Shown: piece after piece, positions 11,870 through 23,486 of the stretch
How positions within the stretch are numbered: position 1 is the stretch's first letter
Layout: each line of letters opens with the position of its first letter
NCBI GenBank assembly: GCA_963575745.1
Contig: CAUYUJ010016139.1
Span: forward strand, 103,501 to 167,500
Direction of reading: 5' to 3'
Length of the DNA stretch: 64,000 nucleotides
DNA from: Prorocentrum cordatum
Lineage: Eukaryota > Sar > Dinophyceae > Prorocentrales > Prorocentraceae
Position numbers and translations under genes: made by a program
Notes under the pieces: model-generated
What the model was told of the DNA's origin: nothing
What the model saw: only the letters and a program-made list of their open reading frames with translations
Database searches by the model: none

Positions 11870-12042
11870 CAGGAGGGAAAAACACACATAGACACAATTA
11901 ATCGTCGACTCCCAGGAAACTATGGGAAAATATGGGAATTGGGCGGGAAGACAAAAACCCAGAAAATATTGAAAAATATGGGGGATCCAGTTATTTGTGT
12001 GTATTTATTTGTGTGTCCCAGGGCCCCTTCATGCATGCGTTT
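11870..12042 (+). repeat. Dispersed repeat D, copy 1
   Basis: About 170 bp from TCAGGAGGGAAAAACACACA through GGGAAGACAAAAACCCAGAA to GGGCCCCTTCATGC. Copy 2 at 57,985-58,158 matches over its whole length. In both places the repeat sits 140-260 bp downstream of a CAGTCGGGG MITE. It could be another small non-autonomous element. Its ends are only weakly inverted (CAGGA ... TCCTG in copy 2) and no clear target duplication is visible. 12,043-12,780 holds no gene that I can support. Confidence 0.75.
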
Positions 12043-12779
12043 CGGGGATGGGGGCGAGGAGCAAGAGGGGCCAGAGAAAGCCTCGCAGGCGTCATTGGTT
12101 CTGCAGTGCACCCTTCCCTGCTCATAGGTCAGACAACGTATTTCTCCGTGCACTGCAGCGAACGCCCATCGGCTTTGGAATGTGCACTGGCGAGCAGGAG
12201 AAGATTCCTCTGCGCAGCATTGCAACCTACAATGACGGTCAGAAGGGAACGCCATCCATCCATGTAGCTGGAAGAGTTTAAAAAGCAGTAGCATGTGCGC
12301 GGCGCCGGTGCGCTTGCCAGTTGATTACGCCTATACACACATCATACTGGAATAAGTAGTGTCCTGACCGTACCTTAACCACATGCGTGCAGCTGTACAC
12401 ACATATATATATACATACATATATATATAAATATGCACATTTATAGAAGTCAACCGACGAGTGGTTACCAGATGTGCATCTTTGTTATAGCAAGTTATAT
12501 CCCTATGAGTGCCTGAAATCAGTGAGTGTGGGTGCGAGTGAGATTTGACTACGGCTGACTCGTGAATCCTCCATGGAATGCCCAAATGCCTGCTACATCG
12601 CGGTGATCATGGGGCCCTCAATCAATGGGAGTCCAGATAGGTAGAACCAACGTTTCGCTTGTGACATCCCCACAACCTGGGAACGAACGGGCAAGTGTCC
12701 TACCCCCTGGCGGTCCCCCATGGGGTACTAAAACGATTTGCCTTCTACATCACGGTGATCATGGGACCCTGAAAGGAAA

Positions 12780-13070
12780 AGGCTGCGAATCTCCTAAGAG
12801 GCCCCCAGGAACTCCGAGAGGCCCCGAGAGGTCCCGAGAGGCCTCCAAGAGCGCCCCAAAGGGGCTTCCAAACATCCCCAGGAGGCCCCCCGGAGGCCCC
12901 CCAATGCCCCCACGACGCTCCCAAGAGTTCCCGAGAGGTTTCAAGAGACCCCGAGATGCCCCACAAGGCACCCACAAGGCCCCCAAGAAGCGCCCAGGAG
13001 GCCATTAGAAATCCAGCAGGAGGGTCCACAAGGTCCCCGAGAGACCGCTCGCAAGGTTCCGAACGGCCTT
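12780..13070 (-). repeat. GAGGCCCC minisatellite
   Basis: Imperfect units such as GAGAGGCCCC and CCAAGAGGCCC. It is essentially the reverse complement of the CCTCTTGGGG array near 8.1 kb. A direct repeat with core CGGTGATCATGGG precedes it at about 12,600 and 12,752. Confidence 0.8.
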
Positions 13071-13469
13071 CTAAATGCCTGCAGGTTCTCACGCCCCCGT
13101 GACTTGTCCAGAGCGCTTCGGGGGACCTCGAGGCGGGAGCGAGCAGGAGGATAGGCTGGCTAGATGGCGGGAGGGAGGAGGAGCGAAAGAGGACGAAAAT
13201 GGGAAGGGGGACAAGGTGGGCGTACAACCTCCGCGTTGCGCAGCAGGTTCGCGGCAGCGGGTGAGCTGCGGGAGAGCATAACGCGAGCTCGCCCAGGCGG
13301 AAAACGGAGGCGAGACGAGGAGCAGAGGACGAGGCGGAGGAGAGACGAGGAAGAACCCTGGAGGATGGGGAACGGGGGAGGGGGACAGCCAATCATCTCA
13401 CACGGCTTTGTCCCGCCCGTCCGACCCGACCCGAGCGTTAGTTTCCGCCCGCCCGACCCGACCCGCCCG

Positions 13470-14268
<799 letters not shown>

Positions 14269-14424
14269 AGGGGCGAGGGGTTGGGCTAGGGAGGGTGTGG
14301 GGGGTGGGTCGGTTTCTGGGCGGCCCGAAGGAGTTGTTCGGTGGGGGGTTCGGTTTTGTGACCACTTACCATTTGTGTGTTCCAGGCGAGTGGCCGTCTA
14401 TGTATACGTCTGTATGTAATTAGC

Positions 14425-15312
14425 TTGGCGAAGGACCCAACCATTTGCAGTTGTGAGTACCGCAGTTGTGAATATTTTCTTCGGTGGCGTTCCCTATGGG
14501 GCCACGAAGCGCTGTACTGGCTAGGTGAAACGTAAGGAGCAGGGGCCGTGTTGGGTGGTGGCGGACGCATGCGAGCGGTGCCACTGGGACCTTCGGTGGA
14601 GCCCCCTTATGGGGCCACGAAGCGCTATACTGGGTGGGTGAAACGCAGGGAGCAAGGGCTGTGCTGGGTGGTGGCGGACGCATGCGGGCGGTGCCACTGG
14701 GACCTTCGGTGGAGCCCCCTATGGGGCCACGAAACGTTGTATTGGGTGGGTGAAACGCAGGGAGCGAAGGCTGTGCTGGGTGGTGGCGGACGCATGCGGG
14801 CAGTGCCACTGGGACCTTCGGTGGAGCCCACCTTATGGGGCCACGAAGCGCTGTACATGGTGGTTGAAACGCAGGGAGCAAGGGCTGTGCTGGGTGGTGG
14901 CGGACGCATGCGGGCGGTGCCAGTGGGACCCTCGGTGGAGCCCCATGTGGGGCCACGAAACGTTGTATGGGTGGGTGAAACGCAGGGAGCGAGGGCTGTG
15001 CTGGGTGGTGGCGGACGCATGCGGGCGGCGCCACTGGGACCTTCGGTGGAGCCCACCTTATGGGGCCACGAAACGCTGTACTTGGTGGGTGAAACGCAGG
15101 GAGGAGCACGGGCTGCGCTGGGTGGTGGCGGTCACATGCGGGCGGTGCCACTGGGACCTTCGGTGGAGCCCCCTATGGGGCCACGAAGCGTGTATTGGGT
15201 GGGTGCAACGCAGGGAGCGAGGGCTGTGCTGGGTGGTGGCGGACGCATGCGGGCGGTGCCACTGGGACCTTCGGTGGAGTTCCTTATGAGGCCACGAAAC
15301 GCTGTACTGCAT
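14425..15312 (-). repeat. Minisatellite array B, inverted relative to array A
   Basis: Units of about 113-117 bp anchored on GGGGCCACGAAGCGCTGTAC and CGGACGCATGCGGGCGGTGCC are the reverse complement of the array A unit plus a spacer containing GGGTGAAACGCAGGGAG. That spacer also occurs, inverted, in array A. The left end (14,425-14,490, CATTTGCAGTTGTGAGTACC) is the reverse complement of the unique tail of array A, so the two loci form a large inverted pair. Confidence 0.92.
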
Positions 15313-16400
15313 CGGCGAAGCGCAAGGAGGAGGGAAGAGGGAGGAGGAGGAGGGGGAAGAGGAGGAGAAGAGGAGAGGAACGCGGGGACTGTCTCTTCAA
15401 AACGAGGACCCAACACCACAGGATGGTTGGGAAAAACATTACAGAGTTCCAGGTCGTATCTGGAGAGAGTCACGTTCTGACAACGACCCATCCGTATAGT
15501 TGTTGGGAGTTGTAAGCCTGAGAACAATCACGTTTTAGAACATTTCCGGCGGCACGAGTGGACCTGCCGTCGACATGTCTACAAACGCAGCGAAAAGTGT
15601 TGCTCTGGAGCGATGAGGGGTGGATTGGGGCGGGGAGGCGAGGCTGGAGGAGGAGCAGCGGGAGGAGGGAGAGGGAAGAGGAGGAGCAGCGGCAGCAGGA
15701 GCTGAAGCTGGAACTGGCGCGGCAGCAGGAGCAGGATGGGCGGGAAGGATGGGCAGGAATTGAGAGAGCTGGGCCAGGAACGCTCAGCGCCAATTCTCCG
15801 CTGTCTGTCGGCCATGGCTTCGTACGCCACCGGCCCCTTGGAAAGGCGCTGCTGCTGGAGTCTCACCCTAGCGCGGCGGCCTGGTCGCTCGCCTCGGCCG
15901 TCGCCTTGAGCACACAGGGGGCCCAAGCCGTTGGCCTCTCGTGCGCAGCGCCTCCCTCCTCCTTGCTGCCCCATGTTCTCCTTCCCTGTTTTTCCCCCTG
16001 TCGCGCAAATCGAACCCTCCTCCTCTACCCCCCCTTTTTCCCTTCTTCTCTACCCTCCTCACCCTATTAATTCCTCCCTCTTCTCGCCCTCTCTCCTGGT
16101 CCTACTCGTTTTCTCTCTCGTCCCCCGCGTCCCCCCTTATAGTTCCATCCCCCGTCCCTCATCTCAGTCCTCCCTCCATTTCATGTTCCTCCTTCTCTTC
16201 CTTTGGAGTGCTCCGCACCCTCCTCCCCAACTCCTTCTCCTCCTGCTCCTTCTCCTCCTTCTCTTCCCCCTCCTCTACCCGTTTTCCTTATTCATACTGA
16301 AGTCACGTCGCATCCCCAGGCGTGTCGGTGGGGCGGCTGGGCGTTTCGTTCGAATTTTCCCCACCACTCATGATCTTGAAGTTAGGAAGCTTGCAACAGT
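15313..16400. other. Purine-rich then pyrimidine-rich intergenic DNA
   Basis: GAGGAG-rich sequence to about 15,400, mixed sequence, GAGGAGCAGC-rich sequence at 15,640-15,740, then a strongly pyrimidine-rich stretch (CTCCTC, TTCCTCC) at about 15,950-16,290. The open frames here start at non-ATG codons or are Glu/Gln- or Ser/Pro/Leu-rich repeat translations. I see no supportable gene. Confidence 0.5.
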
Positions 16401-16419
16401 TTCACTGATGGAGGGCGGG

Positions 16420-16640
16420 TGTTTCTCAAAGGTTGTTCTCCTATTAGCGCCGCGCACATTCGTTTTAGAAATTTGCATCAGCTTCAGGCATGGAGGACGG
16501 TATGGCTTCACATTGTGGCTCCCGTCTCAGCACCGCGCACATTAGCCCCAAAAATCTGCACCGGCTTCAAAGATGCGGGGCGGTTTTTTTTCCAAGTGTG
16601 GTTCCCGTCTGAGCGCCGCGCACATTCGTCTTACAAGTTT
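16420..16640 (+). repeat. 83-bp tandem repeat, three units
   Basis: CGCGCACATT recurs at 16,451, 16,534 and 16,617, exactly 83 bp apart, within a diverged unit containing GTGGCTCCCGTCTCAGC. The same family appears on the opposite strand at 63.08-63.31 kb with 82-83 bp spacing. Confidence 0.85.
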
Positions 16641-16936
16641 GTGACTATGGCTCGCATTGCTGAAGTTCCAGGAGTGGCGCTTTGTCGCGGTTTAGAACTG
16701 TCACGGCGCAACGGCCACGTCGATTCGCGGTGCTGGAGCCTCAGGAACGGTGTTCTGGTATGGCCTAGGATCGCAAAGCTGCAGCAGTCACGTGGCACGG
16801 ACCTCCCCTGGACCACCCTTGGCCACCTGAGGGCGCCTTTTCGCGTCATTGACAGTCCCCTTCGTCTTTTTCCTCCCTTTCGTCTTCCTCCTCCTTCTCA
16901 TGAGTATCCTCCTTTTCCTTCGTCTCCTCCTCCCTC

Positions 16937-16972
16937 CCCGTAGCCATCTGGCTCAAGCCGTATCGGCTCAGG
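16937..16972 (+). other. Tandem DinoSL relic
   Basis: 16,937-16,957 reads CCCGTAGCCATCTGGCTCAAG, the dinoflagellate spliced leader with one base missing and one T-to-C change. It is followed immediately at 16,958-16,972 by CCGTATCGGCTCAGG, a more diverged copy lacking the first leader bases. The order (fresher outer copy, older inner copy) is that expected after two cycles of trans-splicing and reintegration. About 80 bp of pyrimidine-rich DNA lies directly upstream. Confidence 0.85.
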
Positions 16973-17472
16973 GTGGTCTGCGCGACCCGCTCGGCCTGGC
17001 GTTCCCCCCGGCTTATTCCTCGGGTTTTCCGGTTCCCGCCTCGCCGCGGCCCGCCGCGGCCGCTCCTCTCCTCGGCCCCACCATCCAGCCACAGCGGGAG
17101 TGGCTACGCTTGTGTTGCCACCCGCGTCTGAGAGCCCCGCGGGGGTCAGTGAAGCTTCTCCTCGCGGCGTCACCCCGCAGGTACGGTGGCATCAGCGCGC
17201 CCACGTCCCAGGTTCCGGGCCTCCAGGATCTCGTTCGTCAGGGATCCACAACTCACAGAGCAGGGGTTGAGTTGTCCAGGAGCCATTTGACCACCTTCGG
17301 TACTGACTTCGACCGCATACAGGATGAGTTTGCGATGATGGCACTGCATCAGGAGGAGCGTTTCGCAGAGATCCAGCGTGTCCAAGACTTGGCGATCCAC
17401 CAGGTAGTGGTCGACACAGATGCTAAGCTCGCGTCCATATCGGAGGATATCAAGTCGCAGATGCACCACTGA
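16973..17472 (+). pseudogene. SL-tagged retro-insert, hypothetical coiled-coil fragment
   Basis: An open frame continues from the tandem SL relic to a stop at 17,470-17,472. The segment directly downstream of the leader is Pro/Ala-rich. The last 60 residues (EFAMMALHQEERFAEIQRVQ and following) are charged and heptad-like, resembling a coiled coil such as those in retroelement ORF1 proteins. There is no ATG near the leader, so a normal start is not visible and the insert is probably a truncated or decayed retro-copy. The product is not recognised. A G-homopolymer follows at about 17,506. Confidence 0.4.
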
Positions 17473-17539
17473 AGGCCATGGCTGCGGAAGTAATGCGCGC
17501 TGCGGGGGGGGGGGGGGATCAGTGAAAATAGTTGTTTAA

Positions 17540-17670
17540 TCCGTAGGGGTTTCGCCCACTGCCGCCGGCCCCCTCTCTCGGATAATGCGCTATGCAAGAG
17601 CTATGTCATGAGACTTGGGCGCTGTCGCGAAGCAGCGCGAGGCCGACTCGTAATGAGCAAAACCAGTAGA
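17540..17670 (+). repeat. Dispersed repeat E, copy 2
   Basis: Matches 5,245-5,400 from ATCCGTAGGGGTTTCGCCC through TGCCGCCGGCCCCCTCTCT to AATGAGCAAAACCAGT, with small indels. Confidence 0.7.
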
Positions 17671-17699
17671 TGACCAGAGGGGCTACCACACCTGGCGAT

Positions 17700-18475
17700 T
17701 GGTAAGACGTCGTGACCCTGCCGATCTGCGTGAGAGGTGCCACCGGATTTCAGAAATGTGGCAAATCCTTTGTGTTTTTGCACCCTGACCCCGCCGATCT
17801 GCGTGAGAGTTGCCACCGAATTTCAGAAATGCAGTAAATCCCCGTATGTTTTTTGGACCCTGACCCCGCCGATCTGCGCGAGGGGTGCCACCGAATGCCA
17901 GAAATGTTGCAAATCCTTTGTCTTTTTGGACCCTGGCCCCGCCCATCTGCATGAGGGATGCAACCGAATTTCATAAATGTGGCAAATCCTTTTTGTGCTT
18001 TTGGACCGGACCCTGACCCCGCCGATCTGCGCGAAGGGTGCCACTGGATTTCAGAAGTGTGGTGAATCCCTTGCGCGTTTGAACCCTGGCCCCGCCGATC
18101 TGCGTGAGGGGTGCCGCCGAATGTTAGAAATGTGACAAGTCCTTTGTGTTTTTTTGACCCTGACCCCGCCGATCTGCGCGATGGGGCGCCACAGAATGTC
18201 AGAAATGTAGCAAATCCTTTATGTTGTTGGACCCTGGCCCCGCCGATCCTGCGCGAGGGGTGCAACGAATGTTAGAAATGTGGCATTTTTTTGTTCACCC
18301 TGACCCCGCCGATCTGCGTGAGGGGTGCCACCGAATGTTAGAAATGTTGCAAGTCCCTTATGTCGTTGGACCCTGACCCCGCCGATCTGCGTGAGCGGTG
18401 TCACCGAATTTCAGAAATGTGGCAAATCTTTTTTGTGCTTTTGGACCCTGACCCCGCCGATCTGCGCGATGGGGC
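17700..18475 (+). repeat. 72-bp minisatellite, about 11 units
   Basis: GACCCTGACCCCGCCGATCT recurs about every 71-78 bp (for example 17,791, 17,866, 17,939), with the linker GCCACCGAATTTCAGAAATG and a T-rich segment. Minus-strand open frames with repeated Ala-Asp-Arg-Arg are translations of the array. Confidence 0.95.
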
Positions 18476-18539
18476 GCCAATTCTTACCCACCCCAGCAAC
18501 TCAGGCAATGCAAATTCTCCGTTGTAGAAATGCTTGGTT

Positions 18540-18725
18540 TGGGCCTCCCCCCCTCGCGCGGTCCATCAACAAGGAACAGTAAGCAGCAAGAAGTCAACTA
18601 GGAACAGTAAGCAACGAGAAGCAGAACTGTAACAGTGGAAACTGTAAGATGCAACTGGCGCAGGAAACTGCGAACCTCCGGCCTACAGCCTGGTGGCCCA
18701 ACAAGGGGGCCGGCGGATTTGCTCA
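18540..18725 (+). repeat. Dispersed repeat F, copy 2
   Basis: Matches the 6,375-6,520 copy: CTCCCCCCCTCGCGCGG near the start, AGAAGCAGAACTGTAACAG inside, AAGGGGGCCGGCGGATTTGC at the end. It contains an internal duplication of AGGAACAGTAAGCA not present in copy 1. The 18,726-19,870 interval has GC-rich sequence with short imperfect repeats (for example CCTGGGGATATC twice) and no gene that I recognise. Confidence 0.75.
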
Positions 18726-19878
18726 GAAGCAGGTGTTCTGCCGTCTGCGTAAGAGAGGTGGCAAGAAAGTGTTGAAGTAGGCCGCCCAAGAAACGTAAGC
18801 GTTGCAATGTGTCCTTCCCGTTGACGCAATGGGGTTATCTGCCGCGCCGCCGTGCACTGCGCGCTCACCGAGTCGGTCGCCCGACGTGGCCCGCGGGCGT
18901 GCGGAAGTATAGAGTAGTTCGTAGGCAAACGTCCGCGTGCCATGGCCGTTACGTACACGTCCGACTTCGGCTTGAGAATGGACGCGCGTGGACCCCCGAC
19001 CCGAATGGGGCCGCGCTCCGCATTCTGGCTCTTGTTTCGATGTCGCGCATGGTTCGTCGCGGTGACAGCGCGCTCGCGTCCGCGCGATTGCGTTGCTTCA
19101 GCACTTGCACAAACCTACATGGCGTTCCTTTCCCGGTTCTTCCAGCTCCCTTCTCCCCCCGTCATTGCCTCCGCCCCTTTGCGCTCGCCCCCGCCGCCCC
19201 CCCCCCCCTCCTGCCGCGCGCGCCCCTCTGAGATGTGAAGCGCGCGTGGTCGCGCCAATCGCTTGCGCGCGTGCTTTGCGCGGCTTCTGCTTTCTGCCCC
19301 TTCTCTCCTCCTGTCCTGCCGGGGGTATTCCTATCGTGCATTTGCAGCGATCAGCTGCCGCCACTTCCTGTCCTACCGCCTCCCTTCCCTCTTCGTCGCC
19401 TGGGGTTCACCTGCACACGGTTCTACGTTCCATGCTCCTGCCGCCTGGGGATATCATGACCCGGGGTACGCCTCTGCCTGGGGTAAACCATGGCATCCTG
19501 ATCTCTTTGCATTTGTAGCGACCAACTGCCGCTCTTCATCTCTCCCTGTTCCCTGTATTTGCGGCGATTAGCCGCCCTCCCCCGCCTCCACTCTCCTGGG
19601 GATATCGTGCGGCAGGTACCTCTCGAGGTCCTGCCCTACACTGGCACCCGGGGTGGCGCCTAACACTGCGGGCCCCTCTCCGTGGCCGGGGTGGTGGGTG
19701 CCCGCCCAGCTGCCTCCTGGGGTGGCGGCCAGGGGTGCCTTGGTGCCGCTCTCTGGGTCGCCCCCGGGTTGGCGGCCTCTTATGAACTGCTGCAGCTGCC
19801 GCTTGGTCTTGCTACGGGCGGCTGGCGCGTTGCTGCTGCGCTTGCGGCGGCGGCGCCCCTCTGCACCTCGTCGTCGTG

Positions 19879-21387
19879 ATGGCCGCAAGGATTCATTGTG
19901 GCGGCGTTCGGCGTGGACGTGCTGTTGACCATGCCACGGACCCTCCCCGTCCAGTTGAGGCGCCGACGGCACGGTTTCCCTGGTGGTGCTCGTTGCCGGC
20001 CGCTGGCCGCTGGGCTGCTGGCCGCCCGCCGCCCTCCACGCGGGGTACCCGCTGTGATGGCGCTTCGCGCCCTCTTCCACGGCTTCGCCGTGCCGGTCAC
20101 TCTGCCTCCGGGTCTCGACGCGCAGGGCGCCCTGATGGCTCGTCATGCTGCTCGTGGCCTCTGCGTTCGCGCTGCCCTGCCTGGGGAACCTCTGACTCTT
20201 TCCGTGAAGGTCCACGCTGCCCTTGCACTGGGGGACCTTCGAATTGCTCGGGGAAGGTCCCGGAGCGGCCGCAGCCCGTCCGTTTTCCGTTTCTTCCTCG
20301 CGGTGCTCATCGTCGACGCGAAGTCTTTGCGCGCTCCATGCGGCGCCTGGAGGCCTACCTCTTCGGCACCGCTCACCCTGCCCTCCTGTCCGTCTCGGAG
20401 GCGCTCCCGCTGTTCCCGCTGGTGGCGCTGTTCCTCGCGGAGCCCCGCGCGTTCTGCAAGGTTACCTGGGGAACTTGGACGGCTCTCCCCTTTCTTCCTC
20501 CGTCGCCGCCTTCCTGGGCCAGCGTGGCGCCCGGACTTCCACCCGTCGTCGCCGCGGGGCCTCTCCTCTGCATCTGCTTCCTGTTCGGCACCTACATGGA
20601 CGTGTTCCCGGTGCCGTTTAGCGACGCCGTCCGCGCCATTTTGGCCGCGCTGGGTTCCGTCCCGCTCTGTGCCTGGCGTTGCCCGGCAGGACCCAGACGG
20701 GAATTGTGCAGGCTCGTGCCAGAGCCCTCGGACGACGAGGATGAGGAGGAGGTGGAGGAGGAAAAGGAGGAGGAGGAGGAAGACGACGACGATTCCGATG
20801 ACGACGATTTCGGCGACCCCGACGCTGATGGCGACAACGACGACTCCAATGGCGACGAGCCCGACGACTTCGACGCTGACAATTCCGACGAAGACGAGTT
20901 TGACGGCGATTCTTGGGCTGACGGTTCCGACGACGACGAGGAGGGCGACGATTCCGACGACGACTTCTTCGATTCCGACGGCGACGCCGATAAATCGAAA
21001 GATGATGTCGATGAGGACGGCCGCGACGACGTTTTCAATGATGCCGACGCCGATTCTGGCGAAGATTGTGGTGCTCGCGATGTGGTATCGTTGTCGCAGG
21101 CGCACCCTGGTCGCTCGCAGGCCAGTGCGGTGCTCACATGTGCCTTGCAGGTACTCTCAGGCTTTGCACGCATGATCAAATCACAGGCCACCGCTGTGCT
21201 CGCAGGCAAAGACTGCTGTTCGGGCGCATACTACGGCGATCGCAGCGCGCCCCCTCCCCGACGCCCCCCACCCCCCGCGCAAACGCTTCCTTTTATCCAG
21301 TGCCCCGAACCCTTTTTTCTCCCGGGTAACGATTTCTTGAGATCCCAAAGGTACGATTGCAAAACAAGGCTCCTACATCCTGCGTGA
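19879..21387 (+). CDS. Hypothetical hydrophobic/acidic protein, candidate gene
   Basis: The frame opens at an ATG at 19,879 and ends at 21,387 (about 502 residues). From about 20,340 on it looks coding: codon third positions are overwhelmingly G or C. A Leu/Ala/Pro/Phe-rich hydrophobic stretch that could hold membrane segments (residues about 160-270) is followed by a long Asp/Glu-rich domain (about 285-395) with regular GAC/TCC codons, then a short C-terminal segment. Before 20,340 a neighbouring +1 frame looks equally plausible, so the true 5' part may be spliced or frameshifted. No family is recognised and no spliced leader relic is seen. A 320-residue frame on the opposite strand over the acidic region is its shadow. 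Confidence 0.35.
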   Translation: MAARIHCGGVRRGRAVDHATDPPRPVEAPTARFPWWCSLPAAGRWAAGRPPPSTRGTRCDGASRPLPRLRRAGHSASGSRRAGRPDGSSCCSWPLRSRCPAWGTSDSFREGPRCPCTGGPSNCSGKVPERPQPVRFPFLPRGAHRRREVFARSMRRLEAYLFGTAHPALLSVSEALPLFPLVALFLAEPRAFCKVTWGTWTALPFLPPSPPSWASVAPGLPPVVAAGPLLCICFLFGTYMDVFPVPFSDAVRAILAALGSVPLCAWRCPAGPRRELCRLVPEPSDDEDEEEVEEEKEEEEEDDDDSDDDDFGDPDADGDNDDSNGDEPDDFDADNSDEDEFDGDSWADGSDDDEEGDDSDDDFFDSDGDADKSKDDVDEDGRDDVFNDADADSGEDCGARDVVSLSQAHPGRSQASAVLTCALQVLSGFARMIKSQATAVLAGKDCCSGAYYGDRSAPPPRRPPPPAQTLPFIQCPEPFFLPGNDFLRSQRYDCKTRLLHPA

Positions 21388-21799
21388 CATTCCGTCGACC
21401 TGGTGATCCCTGGCCATGCAGAATCCCCATTTGGTCACATCAGATTTACATCCTGGGGAAACCACAGCGTTTCACTGAAATTGCCACTTTTTTTGTATAG
21501 TGAATACCTCCACGCCCCCATCGGCGACGATCATTCCACGTGCAATGCATCGCTGTTTCTGGTGCGCACACGAAGAGCACGGCGAAGTCAGTCTTCACCA
21601 CCTTATTACATTCACGTGCAAGTCTCCTCTATATTCACCACCTGTCTCCTTCTTGTTGCGTCCCCTACGTTCTCTCATTGACTCCTCTTTTTCCCCTCGA
21701 CGATCCTCTTTAGCATTATCCTCCCCATGCGTTTTGCATTTCCTCTCCATTCCTTTCTCTCCCATGCCTCCTCCTCTTCTCTGGCTTGAAGGGGTTTGG

Positions 21800-21930
21800 G
21801 TAAGTGGAAAGGGGGGAGAGGAGGAGGAGGAGAAGGAGGAGGAGAAGGAGGAGGAGAAGGAGGAGGAGGACGGGGAAGAAGAGGACGGGGAAGAGGAGGA
21901 GGAGGAAGAGGAGGGCTTGGGTCTCCCTGG
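21800..21930. repeat. GGAGGAGAA simple repeat
   Basis: Purine-strand GGAGGAGAAGG and GGGGAAGAGGAC repeats. The long Glu/Gly/Arg frames across it are artefacts. Confidence 0.9.
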
Positions 21931-22097
21931 AAGATAGAGAAGGCCAGCGTGGCCGCACCAGCGGTTTCAGTTTCACTGTGTGCCCGCGCAGCGGGGCGGC
22001 GTGGGCAGACCCCGCCGCAGGCTTTCGGGTTGGCGCGGGGCGCATCTCGCCAGGCGGGCCTTCGCCCATCTTTCTCGCCTCCCCCCTCGGAGGGCAC

Positions 22098-22166
22098 CAA
22101 CCATACACCAACACCGATCCTGGGCCCAGGGTGATCCTGGCCAGGATCGGTCTTGGTGTATGGTTG
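22098..22166. repeat. Near-perfect 26-bp hairpin
   Basis: Arms at 22,098-22,123 (beginning CAACCATACACCAA) and 22,141-22,166 (ending TTGGTGTATGGTTG) are complementary with a single mismatch around a 17-nt spacer. A 16-bp perfect palindrome GATCCTGGCCAGGATC is nested at 22,133-22,148. It may be a small foldback element or a cruciform-forming site. 22,167-22,830 holds no gene that I can support. Confidence 0.85.
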
Positions 22167-22831
22167 GGGCTCCCCTACCCCCATTTCCTTCCCTGCCCTC
22201 GCTCCCCCTTCCCCCCTTTTCCTTTGGCGGTACGGTAGGTCGCGTCGTGCCTGCCTCGGCAGTGGCCCTTCCGCAGGCGTTCAAGGTTCAACGCCGCCAG
22301 CGGCCCAAAGTCGGCCACTGTAGACCAATCTGGCGTTCGAAAACGTGCCGATCATTCAAGATCGAACGATCCGCGCGGTGTGCGGAACCAACGCGAGAGT
22401 CGTCACGACACGAATTTGCCGCACGCAGTCGAGGCGAATGCATGCAGAGACCTTGCCCGAAGAGCTCCTTACTGCGAGGGCGGCCTTGCATTTTCGCTGG
22501 TCTCGGGGGCCTGTGAACATCGACTGTCCTCCTTGAACCCTTCCCCTCTCCCCCTTTTCCCCCACCATTCCCTCCTTGCCACCCCTGCCGCCACCTTAGA
22601 AGGAAAAAATATTGCAAAGTAAGCATAAAAAATCGGAGGTCCGCGAGGAATTGTTTGATCTGCGCTGTGCCCCGCTTGGCGGCGCCTCCGACGCCGCCCC
22701 TGGCGAGCTCCTCGCGCCAGGTATGGGGGCCCAGTGCCGATCCAAGAGATCCGCGCGGCGCTCCGACGGTTCCCCAATCAGAGCTTGCCTCTGTAGGGGT
22801 CCTATCGGATTCATATGGTTAGGTTAGGTGC

Positions 22832-22849
22832 GCCGCCGATTTCGGCGGC
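22832..22849. repeat. GCCGCCGA hairpin
   Basis: GCCGCCGA, TT, TCGGCGGC: a perfect 8-bp stem with a 2-nt loop. A partial repeat (GGTGCGCCGCCGATTTCCGC) follows about 50 bp later. Confidence 0.8.
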
Positions 22850-22904
22850 ACGGCCAGGTGCCCGGGTGCCCGGGCGAGGTGCGCCGCCGATTTCCGCGGC
22901 CGGG

Positions 22905-23205
22905 TGCCCGTGTGCCCAGGTGCCCAGGTGCCCTATAGTCTTATAGCCCTATAGCCTTATAGCTCTATAGCCCCATAGTTCTATAGCCGTATAGCCTCAC
23001 GGCCCCATAGCCCTATAGCCTTGTAACCCTATAGCCCTATAGCTCTATAGCCCCATAACCCTCTAGCCCTCTAGCCCTGTAGTCCTATAGCCCTATAGCC
23101 CTATAACCCTACAGCCTATAGCCCTGTAGCCCTATAGCCTTATAGCCCTATAGCCCATAGCTCTAGAGCCCTATAGCCCCATAGCCCCATAACCCCAAAA
23201 AAGAT
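22905..23205. repeat. CCCTATAG minisatellite
   Basis: About 300 bp of 8-9 bp units CCCTATAGC with variants, flanked on the left by GTGCCCGG/GTGCCCAG short repeats. Confidence 0.95.
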
Positions 23206-23486
23206 TAAGATTGGGGCTTCTCTCCGGTATCAGTTATGTTTAAGCAGTGCTTGCTTCTTCTATTTCATCCCAGGCGCTCATGGAATTCCAATGGCATGTG
23301 TCACATTTCGAGATCGGGCTTTGCGGGGCTGGTGACTCCCTCCATCCCGGCGATGTGGATCAGGCTCGGTGCCCGTATCCAAAAATATTACGCCGTTCTC
23401 TCATCGCAGCAGGTGGCCGGAATCAGAAGCTTTGGGCAGGTGCCTTGCTTAATGACCTCCCGCGGTTGCCAGAGCTTGGGATTGAC

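Noticed and set aside
14548-15480. 310-codon frame with repeated GGGGRMRAVPLGPSVEP
   Set aside because: It is the minisatellite array B read in one frame; units vary in length by non-multiples of three and frames are open on both strands.
20143-21105. 320-codon minus-strand Val/Ile-rich frame
   Set aside because: Complement of the Asp/Glu-rich plus-strand frame; the composition is the shadow of GAC/GAT codons.
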